Notes under the pieces: generated by a model
The model's database searches: none
The model's input: the letters and a program-made list of their open reading frames with translations, nothing else
Told to the model about the DNA's origin: nothing
Source: Streptomyces sp. SCSIO 30461
Lineage (GTDB): Bacteria > Actinomycetota > Actinomycetes > Streptomycetales > Streptomycetaceae
Assembly (NCBI RefSeq): GCF_037023745.1
Contig: NZ_CP146101.1
Span: forward strand, 3,464,001 to 3,528,000
Reading direction: 5' to 3'
DNA length: 64,000 nt
Part shown: positions 17,223 to 27,242 of the stretch, one piece after another
How positions within the stretch are numbered: the first letter of the stretch is position 1
How the letters are laid out: every line of letters begins with the position of its first letter
Translations under genes and position numbers: made by a program

Positions 17223-17864
17223 TCACGGTGAGAGGGCCGCGAAGGCTTCGTCGAGCAGCGCGATGAGGTCGAGACTGCCGTCCGACGCGGTCCAGTGGTC
17301 GACGGCGATGTTCAGGCAGTCCAGCGCCGCGGCAGCTCTCACCGACAGCGCGAGCGCCGAGGACCCGGAGGAACCCGCCCTCTCGGCGAGGGCCTGCTGC
17401 AGCAGCGGGTGCCACGTGCGCTGCCGCTCCAACTGGCGCGCGCACAGGGCAGGGGTTTCCCGGACGAGGCCGGCCAGCGCCAGCGCCCCCTCCGGATCCT
17501 GGCGGTAAGGTCCGACCACCACGTCCATCGCGGACCGCAGCGCGCTCCAGTCGTCCTCGTCGGCCGGGCAGGCCCGCAGGGCCGCGGCGATCCGTTCGCC
17601 ATGCGCGTCGAACGCACTGAGCGCCGCGTCCTCCTTGGTACCGAAGTAGCGCAGGAACGTGCTGCGGGACACTCCCGCAGCAGCGGCCAGGTCGTTCACC
17701 GTGACGTTGTCGAAGCCCTTCAGCCGGAACAGGCCGAAGGCGACCTCCGCCAACTCGGCACGCACGGCCGCCCGGGCGATATCCCTCGTGTTCGTACGCG
17801 GCGCTCCGCTCACCGGGCGTCCCCACCTTCCGTTCGGCATCCACTCCACGATACTCAGTCCCAT
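17223..17864 (-). CDS. TetR/AcrR-family transcriptional regulator
   Basis: 213 residues from ATG at 17864. Starts at the internal ATG (17840) or GTG (17813) are also possible, the latter with a GGTGGGG upstream. The N-terminal helix-turn-helix is canonical: VAFGLFRLKGFDNVTVNDLA, AAAGVSRSTFLRYFGTKEDA. The C-terminal ligand domain is alanine-rich and ends ALLDEAFAALSP. It dimerises on palindromic operators and is relieved by a small ligand. No convincing target gene is adjacent; mobile elements flank it. Confidence 0.9.
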   Translation of the reverse strand: MGLSIVEWMPNGRWGRPVSGAPRTNTRDIARAAVRAELAEVAFGLFRLKGFDNVTVNDLAAAAGVSRSTFLRYFGTKEDAALSAFDAHGERIAAALRACPADEDDWSALRSAMDVVVGPYRQDPEGALALAGLVRETPALCARQLERQRTWHPLLQQALAERAGSSGSSALALSVRAAAALDCLNIAVDHWTASDGSLDLIALLDEAFAALSP

Positions 17865-18428
17865 ATATCGAGCCCAATGCCGAATGTAAAATCAATGCTC
17901 ACAGGCGAACCTCACCGACGTCAGCGTCGGCGCCCGCCGCGCCCTCGCCTTCAACCTCTCCCGCCGTCGGAGACTCACAGCGCAGGACCACCAGGCGGCT
18001 CGGGCCAGTGCGGTGGCGGTGCCGGTCCCCAGGGACCGGATGGGGCGCCTACACATCGAGCCGACGAACCGGGGACCGCCACCTCGGCGGCCTCCTTCAC
18101 CGCAGTGCCGGCGAAGGAGGCATGCAGACAGACGCCCACCCGGTGCCCCGGCTCCTGCCCTGGCTCGACTTCGGCGACGGCCCTCTCTGGCCCGACGAGG
18201 ACGGCCCTCGCACGCGGCGCGGAGTGCGACAGGTGCCCGGACCCGGCCGGTCGAGGGGATCGCGAGCGGGCACCCCCGCACCGCTTCGAGGCCCTCGCGC
18301 GTCACCCCGCCCGGTCGAAGGATGCTCGGCGCATCGCCCGTGGCGCCGCCGCTGGGGGACGCGACACCGACCTCGCAGGGTCCGCCGTCCGGCACGAAGC
18401 CGACAGCGTCGCTGAGCTCCGCACATGG
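17865..18428. other. Stretch without a recognisable gene
   Basis: Promoter region of the TetR gene near 17865-17900, then sequence with no frame of convincing character. A plus-strand reading from 18121 (MQTDAHPVPRLLPWLDF) looks briefly protein-like but dissolves within 30 codons, and may be the start of a decayed gene. Confidence 0.35.
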
Positions 18429-18656
18429 TCAGCTGTCGTGGGGCTGACCGAGCCGCAGCACTTGACGGACGAAGCGACGGTACCGCCGGCCGAAGGCCGA
18501 CAGCAGCACGAGCGCGACGGGGTTGTCGGGCACGCGCACCGCCGCCGTCTTCAGGCCGCCGGTCGCTTCGAGAGGTCCCCGGGGGCCGCGCCGCAGGACC
18601 AGCGTGAGGGGCCCCGGCCAGAGGCGTTCAGTCAGCAGACGGGCGGTCGCGGGCAT
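18429..18656 (-). pseudogene. Fragment of TsaC/Sua5/YrdC threonylcarbamoyl-AMP synthase
   Basis: The minus strand reads TARLLTERLWPGPLTLVL, then TAAVRVPDNPVALVLLSAFG. The first is the WPGPLT signature of the Sua5/YciO/YrdC fold and the second the RVPDHPVA motif, about 40% of the domain. The first 60 residues with the nucleotide-binding KR motif and the remaining C-terminus are missing. An essential copy must exist elsewhere; this is a relic. Confidence 0.65.
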
Positions 18657-18774
18657 CCTGAATCGCCGCGGTGCTGTTCGGTCGCTCCGATTCCCGGCCG
18701 GCCGCCGAGATCAACTTCGACCGGGGACTGGGCGATCTGCCCGTGGTCCGCACGGCCGGGCACGTGGTCGGTTC

Positions 18775-18879
18775 GGAAGTGTTCCGGATCAGCACCTTGA
18801 GTTCCGCGTCCCGCACGGTACGGGCGCACGGGGCGGCCAGACGCTTCTGGTGGGCCTGGCAGGTGGAAGGGGCGATCAT
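18775..18879 (-). mobile_element. IS3-family OrfB scar
   Basis: The minus strand reads IAPSTCQAHQKRLAAPCART and then VRDAELKVLI, matching the region between the N-terminal helix-turn-helix and the integrase core of IS3-type OrfB (APSTYYA-K-RPPSARTLRDAEL). Sequence is lost on both sides. Short fragment. Confidence 0.5.
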
Positions 18880-18902
18880 GCAGTCGTACTCGGTGAGCGT
18901 TT

Positions 18903-19649
18903 TCAGATCGACTCGCCCCCGCCGAAGCGGTCCCGGTGCTCTGCGATGATCACGCCACAGCCGGGGATCTCCAGCAGTGACGGCGCCGGCTTCTCGACCG
19001 GCTTGGGCAGCCGGGCCTCCATCGCGTTGATCTGCGCGGTCAGCCGACCGTACTCCTCGACCAGATCGCGGGCGATCTCGGCCACCACACCGTCGTGATC
19101 GACGAGTGCTTCAGTGAGCGCGTCGAACACGCACAACTCGCCTGATATCCCGGGACGGGACGGGACGGGAAGCTCCGGGTCGATCTCGTGCGGGAACCAG
19201 CGCAATTTGTTCGCCGCCGCGGTGCGCGACCGTGCCAGGCGCCGGCGGTGATCGGCCAGGAGCTCCACATCTCTGGCCGGCCCTGCCAGAGACGCACGGG
19301 GCAGGCCGGGCTCCCGCAGCGCGACGCGGGCCACCGTCTCTCGGCGTCGATCGGGCCGGACCTGCCCCGCTCGCGTGCCGACCGGCGTGCTCCGGCCATC
19401 AGCCGAGTGCGCACCCGCACTACCTCGTGGCCGGCCAGTAGCAGGTCGACCTCGAACCGGCGGGTGAGGGTGACGGCAGTCCTCGATGGCGAGCAGGACC
19501 TGCCCGAACTGGCCGATCCACTTGATCCCCCTTGCGTGACCAGCCGGAGTCGCGGCGACGGTCACTTCGTCCGACCGGCGTCCCAGCAGGTCGACCGCGA
19601 CCAGCGTATGCGTCCTCTTGTGGCCGTCGATGCCGATGACGGAGCGCAT
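18903..19649 (-). mobile_element. IS110-family transposase remnant
   Basis: From ATG at 19649 the minus strand reads VIGIDGHKRTHTLVAVDLLG, the DEDD-type N-terminal motif of IS110 transposases, then GQVLLAIEDCRH. The middle (RTRLMAGARRSARERG) is in another frame, and the sequence later returns to the first frame with ALREPGLPRASLAGPARDVE, LLEIPGCGVII. It ends at the start of the transposase_20 domain, without the catalytic Ser region. Two compensating frameshifts plus truncation: dead. Confidence 0.85.
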
Positions 19650-19982
19650 GCTCCAGGAGCTGATCGAGGCCGAGGCGAGGCCGAGGCGAGCTCGAGGATT
19701 GGTCCAGTCGACATCAAGAAGCTCGGACGCATCCCCGGCCGAGGATGTCGGATGGCGCATGCGTGACGTGGGCACCGATGCTGCCCACGCCTCCAAACGC
19801 ACTGGTCCGGCCAAGGCCTCAGTCGGCGAAAGGACACCAAACATCACACTAAGCAATGAACCGTTCCTGCATGTGACGCATCCGGTACATCTGCGATGCC
19901 CTGGCCTGTCCACCGGTCCAGGGTCGCCGTGCAGGGCGGCCGGCCCTCCTAGGCGTTCCACAAACCCGGTCCAAGGAGTCAA
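19650..19982. other. Intergenic region upstream of the carboxylesterase
   Basis: No gene seen. It contains the degraded 5' flank of the IS110 remnant and the presumed promoter of the esterase. A TACATC-like AT-poor stretch near 19880 gives no clear -10/-35 match. Confidence 0.4.
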
Positions 19983-21533
19983 GTGTCCGAGCAGAATACG
20001 GTCGAAGCCGAGACGGCCTACGGCAGGGTCTCGGGACTGGCCGGAGACGGCTGTGTCCGCTTCCTGGGCATCCCCTACGCCGCCGCGCCCGCCGGTGACC
20101 TCCTGTTCGCCGCCCCCGTACCGCCGAGGCCATGGTCTGGAGTACGCGCCGCCCACAGCCTGGGTCCCACCGCACCCAAGCCGCCATTGGGCGGCCGGTT
20201 GGGTGAGATCACCTCCGATCCGGACATCGAGGGCGAGGAGTGGTTGAACCTGAATGTCTGGACACCCGACCCCGCCGGGTCCGGTATGCCGGTCCTGGTG
20301 TGGATCCACGGCGGCGGGTTCACCACCGGCTCGTCGGCCGTGCCCACCTACGACGGCGCCGCATTCGCCCGTGACGGACTTGTGTGCGTGAGCTTCAACT
20401 ACCGGCTCGGCGTGTACGGCTTCGGCTATCTGCCCGACGCGCCCGCACCCGCCAACCGCGGCCTTCTGGACCAGATCGCCGCGCTGAACTGGGTGCGGGA
20501 GAACATCGCCAACTTCGGCGGTGACCCGGGCAACGTCACGGTGGCCGGGGAGTCCGCCGGTGCGATGAGCGTCCTCGCGCTCCTCTCCCGCGAGGACGGT
20601 CTGTTCCACAGGGCGATCGTGCAGAGCGGCACCGCTCACCTCGGCCAGACTCCCGCCGATGCGGCCAAGGTCCTCGCGGCCGTCGCCGACGAACTCGGCG
20701 TCGAGCCCACGGTCGAAGTCCTGGCCGGTGTCGACACCGAAGAACTGCTCAAGGCGCAGAACGAAGTGAGCGCGGACGTCAGTCAGGCCCCGGACACCGC
20801 CAAGTACGGTGCAAGCACCATGGCCTCCTGTGGTCTGTCGTTCATGCCCGTCGTCGACGGCGACGTGCTGCCCCGGCGCCCCATCGACGCCATCGCCGAC
20901 GGAGCGGGTAGCGACATCCCCCTGCTGATGGGCACCACCACCGAGGAGTTCCGCCTCTTCGTAGTCACCACCATCCTGGTCGGCTGGAATCTTCCCATCC
21001 TGTACGACAAGCATCTCAACGCCTACAGCGTCCCTGACGGCTCATGGGACGAGTACAAGAAGGGCGACACCACCGCCTACCCCCGTAACGCCGCCTCCGG
21101 CGTGGCTTGCGCGCTCTTGAGCGACCGCATGTTCCGCATCCCCACGTACCGCATCGCCGAAGCCCGCATCGTCGACAGCGCTGCCCCCACCCATCTGTAC
21201 GAATTCGGCTGGCGCTCCCCCGTCACCCCCAACAACCTGCACGTCAAGATCGGCGCCTGCCACAGCGTCGACCTGCCCTTCGCCTGGAACACCCTCGCCC
21301 TGCCCGACAGCATGAAACTCACCGGCCCCAACCCGCCCCAGGCACTGGCGACCGCACTCCACCAGGCCTGGGCCGACTTCGCCAAGACCGGACAGGTCTC
21401 CTGGGCCGCCTACGACACGGTCAGACGACCCGTCATGACCTACGCCCGTGACAACAGCACCACCAACACCGTCGTAGAAGACCCCCGCAAAACCGAACGC
21501 GAATGGTGGCACGGCCACCCCGCCACCAACTGA
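19983..21533 (+). CDS. Type-B carboxylesterase
   Basis: 516 residues from GTG at 19983, with AAGGAG 6 bases upstream. It is a full alpha/beta hydrolase of the carboxylesterase/lipase type: FLGIPYAAAP near the N-terminus, oxyanion motif H109-GGGF113, nucleophile elbow G189-E-S191-A-G193, and a likely catalytic His in GACHSVDLPF. There is no signal peptide, so it is cytoplasmic. Substrate unknown; relatives hydrolyse short-chain esters and xenobiotics such as p-nitrobenzyl esters. It lies upstream of the carotenoid cluster on the same strand but 645 bases away, so probably independent. Confidence 0.92.
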   Translation: MSEQNTVEAETAYGRVSGLAGDGCVRFLGIPYAAAPAGDLLFAAPVPPRPWSGVRAAHSLGPTAPKPPLGGRLGEITSDPDIEGEEWLNLNVWTPDPAGSGMPVLVWIHGGGFTTGSSAVPTYDGAAFARDGLVCVSFNYRLGVYGFGYLPDAPAPANRGLLDQIAALNWVRENIANFGGDPGNVTVAGESAGAMSVLALLSREDGLFHRAIVQSGTAHLGQTPADAAKVLAAVADELGVEPTVEVLAGVDTEELLKAQNEVSADVSQAPDTAKYGASTMASCGLSFMPVVDGDVLPRRPIDAIADGAGSDIPLLMGTTTEEFRLFVVTTILVGWNLPILYDKHLNAYSVPDGSWDEYKKGDTTAYPRNAASGVACALLSDRMFRIPTYRIAEARIVDSAAPTHLYEFGWRSPVTPNNLHVKIGACHSVDLPFAWNTLALPDSMKLTGPNPPQALATALHQAWADFAKTGQVSWAAYDTVRRPVMTYARDNSTTNTVVEDPRKTEREWWHGHPATN

Positions 21534-22178
21534 CCCGAACACACCAAGGCAATCCCGTAATCCCGGCACGCCCGCGCCTAGATTCTCGGAGGCTCCTGCC
21601 CGGACGGCGTTGCAGCCACGGCCAGCAAGATCATCGAAGCGCTCCGCGAAGCCCTCGGCGTGCAGGCTGACGAAGGAGCGAGATCCATCAAGGAAGCGAA
21701 CCCGGGTGAGGCGAGTGTGCAGGATCTCACCGGCGTATGCCTCGCCCGTAGCTGCTTCTCAGCAGTGGTGCGCAGCGGCTGTTCGTAACACTTCGCCGCT
21801 GACCTTGGGCTTGCTCGCTGTTCCGGGGCTCGGAATCCAGACGGGATGACCAAGGTATGACCGAAGCCGGGATGACGCCGTGTGACGGATGCCAGTGGCG
21901 CGGTCACCATGCTCCAGGCCAGGGAGGTATGTTCCGGACGACGATCAGGGGAGTGCCCCAGGTGAGCGTACGAGGCGGCCGTGAGCTCTGCTGAGTCCCG
22001 GCTGCGGCAATCGGGCGGAATACGTGCGCACGCGGCTCGAATGCCGGAGCAGCCCATCCCGGCGTGGTCGACTGGCTACCACCGGAATCACGCGTCGCGG
22101 AGGCGCCGTAGGCGAGGCCGGGGGCCGTCTCTCCGCGCAAGAGCGAGTGGCAGCCGCAGACCGACGCGGAGGAGCGAC
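21534..22178. other. Intergenic region upstream of crtE
   Basis: No convincing gene. A plus-strand stretch at about 21600-21720 (ATASKIIEALREALGVQ) looks helical but has no start or context. The crtE promoter should lie here. No light-responsive regulator genes (litR/litS type) are present upstream. Confidence 0.4.
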
Positions 22179-23549
22179 ATGGACGGGCTTGGGGAACCGG
22201 CGTGCACCCCCGTCTCACCCCTGCTCAACGCCGAGGCGGACTGTCTCCTCTGCAAGGAGATCGACGACGACGTAGCCGCGGCGGTGAGGAGACAACTCAC
22301 CGTCCTGCTCGAACCCAGGGTGTCAGCCGCCGGTGTGCTTGACAGTGTGTTCGCTTCGGACATCGGTGAGCCGCTAGCCCTGTTCACGTTGGATGGCGGC
22401 CGGTGCATGCGGCCTCAGTTCTTGTGGTGGGCCATGCGGGCGTGCGGGGGCGGGGATCGGCACATCCCTGTCGCACTTCGTCTGGGCGCGGCCCTGGAGC
22501 TCATCCAGAGCTGTGCCCTGCTGCATGACGATGTGATGGACGGATCAATGCGCCGCAGAGGCAAGCCGTCGTTCCAGGCTCGGCTGGCCGCACGCCACGC
22601 CGACTCCGCGGCCGTTGAAGCCGGCACGATGACCTTCGCGTCTTCCGCCGCGGTCCTGGCCGGAGATCTCGCACTCGCCTGGGCGGACGACATCGTCGCG
22701 GAGACACATTGCGACGAAGCGGTCCGGCTTCGCGTGCTGGAGCACTGGCGAGCCATGCGTACCGAGATGGTCGCGGGGCAGTATCTGGACTTGCATGGGC
22801 AGACGACACGGTCGCGCTCCGTCGCCCAGGCACTGCGCACTGCCCGTCTCAAGACAGCGCAATACACCGTCGCGCGGCCCCTTTCCTTCGGTGCTGCTGT
22901 CGCGTGCGCCGACGCACGGACGACTCGGCAGCTCTACGCGGCGGGCCAGTATGCCGGCACCGCCTTCCAGCTTCGCGACGACATCGAGGGCGTCTTCGGT
23001 GATCCGGCGACCACGGGCAAGCCGTCCGGCGACGATGTCCGTGCCGGAAAGCTCACCTACCTCGTCGCCGTGGCACAGACCCGAGCCGAGGCCGGCCATG
23101 ACCGAGCCACGCTGTCGCTACTTGAGACCGCGCTCGGGAACGCGGAGCTGACCGAGGACGGACTGCGTAAGGTGCGCGAAGTCCTGATCGAGACCGGTGC
23201 CGTGGACATCGTCGAGCAACGGATCGAATGGCTGCTGGAGGCCTGTCACCGCCGGCTGTCCGCTGCCGTCCTCTCCTCCGCAGGCGCGCGGCAGTTGCGC
23301 ACCCTCTTCGCGCGGGCAGCTGCCCCGGTGACTCCTACCGAGCCGACTGAAACACCGGCGCAGGCGTCTGGCGTCCGGCGCGGCTTGCGCGCGCCCCGCG
23401 GCGTAGGCGCGCAGGCCACCGAGCCGGCCTGTAGTCCTCATCGCTCATCATGGCCGACCCCGAACACCCCACCTGTGCGGGTCTTGGCGGCGAACCCGGT
23501 AGGCCGGACGCGGTGCTCACTGGCACCCTCCGACGGGTGCCACCCATGA
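22179..23549 (+). CDS. crtE: Geranylgeranyl diphosphate synthase
   Basis: 456 residues from ATG at 22179 behind GGAGGA; the frame is open further up but without a ribosome-binding site. Isoprenyl synthase motifs: GGRCMRP (73-79), first Asp-rich LLHDDVMDGSMRRRG (D117, D118, D121), and second LRDDIEGVFGD. It condenses DMAPP/FPP with IPP to GGPP, the first step of the pathway. The C-terminal 70-80 residues beyond the fold are low-complexity and make it longer than usual; the last codons overlap crtI by 4 bp (ATGA, 23546-23549), implying coupled translation. Confidence 0.93.
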   Translation: MDGLGEPACTPVSPLLNAEADCLLCKEIDDDVAAAVRRQLTVLLEPRVSAAGVLDSVFASDIGEPLALFTLDGGRCMRPQFLWWAMRACGGGDRHIPVALRLGAALELIQSCALLHDDVMDGSMRRRGKPSFQARLAARHADSAAVEAGTMTFASSAAVLAGDLALAWADDIVAETHCDEAVRLRVLEHWRAMRTEMVAGQYLDLHGQTTRSRSVAQALRTARLKTAQYTVARPLSFGAAVACADARTTRQLYAAGQYAGTAFQLRDDIEGVFGDPATTGKPSGDDVRAGKLTYLVAVAQTRAEAGHDRATLSLLETALGNAELTEDGLRKVREVLIETGAVDIVEQRIEWLLEACHRRLSAAVLSSAGARQLRTLFARAAAPVTPTEPTETPAQASGVRRGLRAPRGVGAQATEPACSPHRSSWPTPNTPPVRVLAANPVGRTRCSLAPSDGCHP

Positions 23550-25153
23550 GGACCGTTCAGGGCCGCACCGACCATGTCGTAGTGGTCGGAGCCGGGCTCG
23601 CCGGGCTGTCGGCAGCACTGCATCTCCTCGGCGCGGGCCGCCGCGTCACCGTCGTCGAACGTGATCTTCACCCCGGCGGCCGTGCCGGGCGCATCGAGCG
23701 CGGTGGCTACCACTTCGACACCGGCCCGACCGTCATCACCATGCCCGACCTCCTTGCCGACACCTTCGCTGCGGTTGGCGACTCGATGGAGGCGAGGCTG
23801 GAACTCGTTCCGCTGCATCCCGCCTACCGGGCAGCTTTCGCCGACGGCAGCACCCTGGATGTGCACACCCGGCCCGACGCCATGGAGGTGGAGGTCGAGC
23901 GGTTCGCCGGCGCACGGGATGCGCTCGGCTACCGCCGTCTGCGCCGCTGGCTGGAGAATCTGTATAGAGCCCAGATGGGGCGCTTCATCGACACCAACTT
24001 CGACTCCCCGCTTCAGCTGCTCGCTCCCGACCTCGCCCGGCTCGCCGCCCTCGGCGGTTTCGGCCGCCTCGACGCCCGCATCGGGCGCTTCGTCCGTGAC
24101 GAACGGCTCCGCCGAGTTTTCTCCTTCCAGTCCCTGTACGCCGGTCTGTCACCATCCCGCGCCCTCGCCGCCTATGCAGTCATCGCGTACATGGACACCG
24201 TCGCCGGAGTCCACTTCCCCAAGGGCGGCGTTCATGCCGTACCGCGCGCCATGGCGAACGCCGCGGCGGATGCCGGAGCAACCTTCCACTACGGCCACGC
24301 AGTCACCAAGCTCGAACGCACAGGTGAGCGCATCACCGCTGTCGTCACCGACCGGGAACGGCTGCCGTGCGACGCCGTCGTTCTCACCCCGGACCTGCCG
24401 GTCACCTACCGGCTCCTCGGACGCCGCCCACAGCGGCTCCGCGCCCTGCGCCACTCGCCGTCCGCCGTCGTGCTGCACGCGGGAACCGACCGGACCTGGT
24501 CCGGACTGGCCCACCACACCATCTCGTTCGGTGCCGCCTGGGCGAACACCTTCCGAGAGCTGACGCGCACCGGCCGGCTGATGACGGACCCCTCGCTCCT
24601 CATCACCCGACCCACCACCACCGACCCGTCCCTCGCGCCGCCCGGCCGCCATGTCCACTACGTTTTGGCACCCTGCCCCAACACGGACATCGGCCCCAAC
24701 ACGGCCATGTGGCAGGACCTCGGCCCCCGCTACCGGCAGAACCTCCTGACCGAGCTCGACCGCCGGGGCCTCAACGGCATCGCCGCATCGATCGAGCAGG
24801 AATGCCTGGTCACACCCGCCGACTGGGCCAGGCAAGACCACGCGGCGGGCACCCCGTTCTCCGTGGCGCACACCTTCTCCCAGACCGGGCCCTTCCGTCC
24901 GCGGAACGTTGTCAACGGCACGGAGAACGCCGTACTCGCCGGCTGCGGCACCACACCCGGCGTGGGCGTGCCTACGGTGCTGATCTCCGGGAAACTCGCC
25001 GCGGCCCGCATCGTCGGTGGACACCGGCCCGCGACGCGTCCACCGATGCGGGCGAACACCGCCAGAAGCACCGCCGAGCCCGTGCCGGCAGCCGCCGTTA
25101 CCGGCACTCCCCAAGGCGAGGTCCTTCGCGCCAGCAGAAGCGGGACGCCATGA
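23546..25153 (+). CDS. crtI: Phytoene desaturase
   Basis: 535 residues from ATG at 23546, which overlaps the crtE stop; the in-frame start at 23450 would lie within crtE. FAD-binding [17 protein letters not shown] near the N-terminus (G15-x-G17-x-x-G20), then [20 protein letters not shown] (typical CrtI), and the C-terminal [19 protein letters not shown] signature. It desaturates phytoene stepwise to lycopene using FAD. Membrane-associated, acting between CrtB and CrtY. Overlaps crtB by 4 bp. Confidence 0.95.
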   Translation: MRTVQGRTDHVVVVGAGLAGLSAALHLLGAGRRVTVVERDLHPGGRAGRIERGGYHFDTGPTVITMPDLLADTFAAVGDSMEARLELVPLHPAYRAAFADGSTLDVHTRPDAMEVEVERFAGARDALGYRRLRRWLENLYRAQMGRFIDTNFDSPLQLLAPDLARLAALGGFGRLDARIGRFVRDERLRRVFSFQSLYAGLSPSRALAAYAVIAYMDTVAGVHFPKGGVHAVPRAMANAAADAGATFHYGHAVTKLERTGERITAVVTDRERLPCDAVVLTPDLPVTYRLLGRRPQRLRALRHSPSAVVLHAGTDRTWSGLAHHTISFGAAWANTFRELTRTGRLMTDPSLLITRPTTTDPSLAPPGRHVHYVLAPCPNTDIGPNTAMWQDLGPRYRQNLLTELDRRGLNGIAASIEQECLVTPADWARQDHAAGTPFSVAHTFSQTGPFRPRNVVNGTENAVLAGCGTTPGVGVPTVLISGKLAAARIVGGHRPATRPPMRANTARSTAEPVPAAAVTGTPQGEVLRASRSGTP

Positions 25154-26181
25154 CGCGCAGGGAACTCAACGCTGCCGGCATCACCGACCCCACCCTGCGC
25201 GCCGCGTATGCCACCTGCCGACAACTCAATGCCCGTCACGGCCGGACCTACTTCCTCGCCACCCGGCTGCTCCCGATCGAGCGGCGCCCCGCTGTCCACG
25301 CCCTCTACGGATTCGCCCGCTGGGCCGACGACATCGTCGACGACCTCAGCACACACACGTCAGCAACTCTCCGGCGGTCGGCGTTGCAGCGGCTCTCAGA
25401 AGACCTCGAAGCCGGACTTCGTGCCATCCGCAGCCCCGAACCGGTTGTCCACGCACTGGCCGACACCGCCCGCCGGTACGGCATCGAGCACAGCCATTTC
25501 ACCGACTTCCTGGCGTCCATGCGCAGCGATCTGGAGGTCACGGACTACGCCGACTACAACGCCCTGCGGCGCTACATGCACGGATCCGCCGCCGTCATCG
25601 GACTGCAGATGCTGCCTGTCCTGGGCACCGTCGTCCCTCGCGCGGAAGCCGCACCGTACGCCGCCGCCCTCGGGGTGGCCTTCCAGCTGACCAACTTCGT
25701 ACGCGACGTGGGCGAGGACCTGGACCGCGGACGCGTCTACCTCCCCGCCGATCTGCTGGACGCGCACAACGTGGACCGGGACCTGCTGCTGTGGAGCCGC
25801 ACCACAGGCCGGGAGGACCCCCGCGTCACCGCGGCACTCAAGGACGCCATCCACCTCACGCGGGGTGTGTACCGCGAGGCAGCGCCGGGACTGCACATGC
25901 TTCATCCGGCGTCGAGACCCTGTATCCGCACCGCTTTCATCCTGTACGGCGGCATCCTGGATGCGATCGCCGAAGACGGCTACGCCTGTGTCCACCGCCG
26001 CGCCGCCGTCGCACCGACGCGCCGGGTGGCGATCGCCCTCGATGGGCTTGCCCGGGTGACAGCCGCTCGGTGGACCAGCCGCCGCGCCGTACGAGGCGCT
26101 CATTCGCCATGTGCCTACCCGACCCATCCCCGCTCACCTGCAGGCTACGAATCGGAGCCCCAGGAGGAGACGGCCGTATGA
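25150..26181 (+). CDS. crtB: Phytoene synthase
   Basis: 343 residues from ATG at 25150, overlapping the crtI stop (ATGA). Squalene/phytoene synthase motifs: [24 protein letters not shown] (D60, D61, D64), and the second Asp motif [18 protein letters not shown]. It couples two GGPP molecules head-to-head into phytoene. C-terminal tail of about 40 residues is unconserved. The next gene overlaps by 4 bp again. Confidence 0.95.
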   Translation: MTRRELNAAGITDPTLRAAYATCRQLNARHGRTYFLATRLLPIERRPAVHALYGFARWADDIVDDLSTHTSATLRRSALQRLSEDLEAGLRAIRSPEPVVHALADTARRYGIEHSHFTDFLASMRSDLEVTDYADYNALRRYMHGSAAVIGLQMLPVLGTVVPRAEAAPYAAALGVAFQLTNFVRDVGEDLDRGRVYLPADLLDAHNVDRDLLLWSRTTGREDPRVTAALKDAIHLTRGVYREAAPGLHMLHPASRPCIRTAFILYGGILDAIAEDGYACVHRRAAVAPTRRVAIALDGLARVTAARWTSRRAVRGAHSPCAYPTHPRSPAGYESEPQEETAV

Positions 26182-27218
26182 AGCGTCGCTTCAAGCAGGG
26201 TGGCGAACGAGGCCGCGACCGCATCCCGCTGCGGTTTCGCCGCACCCCCACGGCGTGGGAACAACAGCGCCCCACCTGGCAGGACGCCCGCCCCGCACTC
26301 ATCGACAGTGCACTGAAGAGAGCTCTCGCCCGCCCGTCCGGGAACTGGTACGTCCTCGGCGACACCAAGGCCGTCCGCCCGGGCGCCCCGTACGGCCGGA
26401 CCATCGCGGGAGTCGAGGTGGTCGCCTGGCGCGACAACGAGGGACGGCTCATCGCCGGCCCCGGCGCCTGCCCTCACCTCGGCGCGCCACTGCGGGACAG
26501 CCGCGTGAGCTGCGGAACGCTGATCTGCCACTGGCATGGAATGGCCCTGAACGGTGCACCCTTCGCAGGATGGGAGCCTTTCCCCGCTCACGATGACGGA
26601 GTGCTCGCGTGGGTGCGGCTGGACGCAATCGGTGGGGAACAACCCCTGGACCGCCCCATCCTTCCGGAACGGCCTTCGCTCGATGCGTCGGTCGCCGCCA
26701 TCTACACCACCATCGGCGTGTGCGAACCGGAAGACGTGGTCGCCAACCGGCTCGACCCCTGGCACGGTGCCTGGTTCCACCCGTACTCCTTCGTCGATCT
26801 CACCGTGGTCCAAGCGCCGGCTACGAGCCCGGAAACGGATGCCGGGGGAGCCCCCGACGCCTTCGCGGTCCAGGTGTCGTTCAAAGTGGCGAGTCGGCTT
26901 GTCGTCCCGGTCACTGCGGCCTTCACCGCGCCGGAACCCCGCACGGTTGTCATGCACATCACGGACGGTGAGGGGAAGGGGTCGGTCGTTGAGGCGCACG
27001 CCACTCCCCTCGGATCTGACCTGCTCGGTCGGCCGAGCACGATGGTCGTCGAAGCGGTGATTGCCTCATCCGACCGACCCGGCTTCACCGCGGCCCGCGC
27101 CACCGCACCCTTCCTCCGCCCCTTGCTGAGGGCCGTGTCGGCCCGTCTCTGGCGCGACGACCTCGCATACGCGGAGCGTCGTTGGCAACTGCGCGGTAAG
27201 GGCTGCCTCCCGAACTGA
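26178..27218 (+). CDS. Rieske [2Fe-2S] protein of the carotenoid cluster (DUF5914 type)
   Basis: 346 residues from ATG at 26178, overlapping the crtB stop by 4 bp. A Rieske domain sits at about residues 55-150 with all ligands: C98-P-H100 and C117-H-W-H120, framed by [10 protein letters not shown] and CHWHGMAL. The C-terminal two-thirds ([13 protein letters not shown] and further) looks like a DUF5914-type domain with conserved Trp/His. It is the fourth gene of the crtE-I-B unit, in the position called crtV in streptomycete isorenieratene clusters. The Rieske centre suggests electron transfer or oxygenation of a carotenoid; that is inference. Confidence 0.85.
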   Translation: MKRRFKQGGERGRDRIPLRFRRTPTAWEQQRPTWQDARPALIDSALKRALARPSGNWYVLGDTKAVRPGAPYGRTIAGVEVVAWRDNEGRLIAGPGACPHLGAPLRDSRVSCGTLICHWHGMALNGAPFAGWEPFPAHDDGVLAWVRLDAIGGEQPLDRPILPERPSLDASVAAIYTTIGVCEPEDVVANRLDPWHGAWFHPYSFVDLTVVQAPATSPETDAGGAPDAFAVQVSFKVASRLVVPVTAAFTAPEPRTVVMHITDGEGKGSVVEAHATPLGSDLLGRPSTMVVEAVIASSDRPGFTAARATAPFLRPLLRAVSARLWRDDLAYAERRWQLRGKGCLPN

Positions 27219-27242
27219 CTGGAAGGGGCGGGGCCGCGGTCC

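Noticed and set aside
18903..21014. A 703-codon minus-strand open frame across the carboxylesterase
   Set aside because: Only its last 250 codons (IS110 remnant) have protein character; the rest is a shadow of the esterase on the opposite strand.
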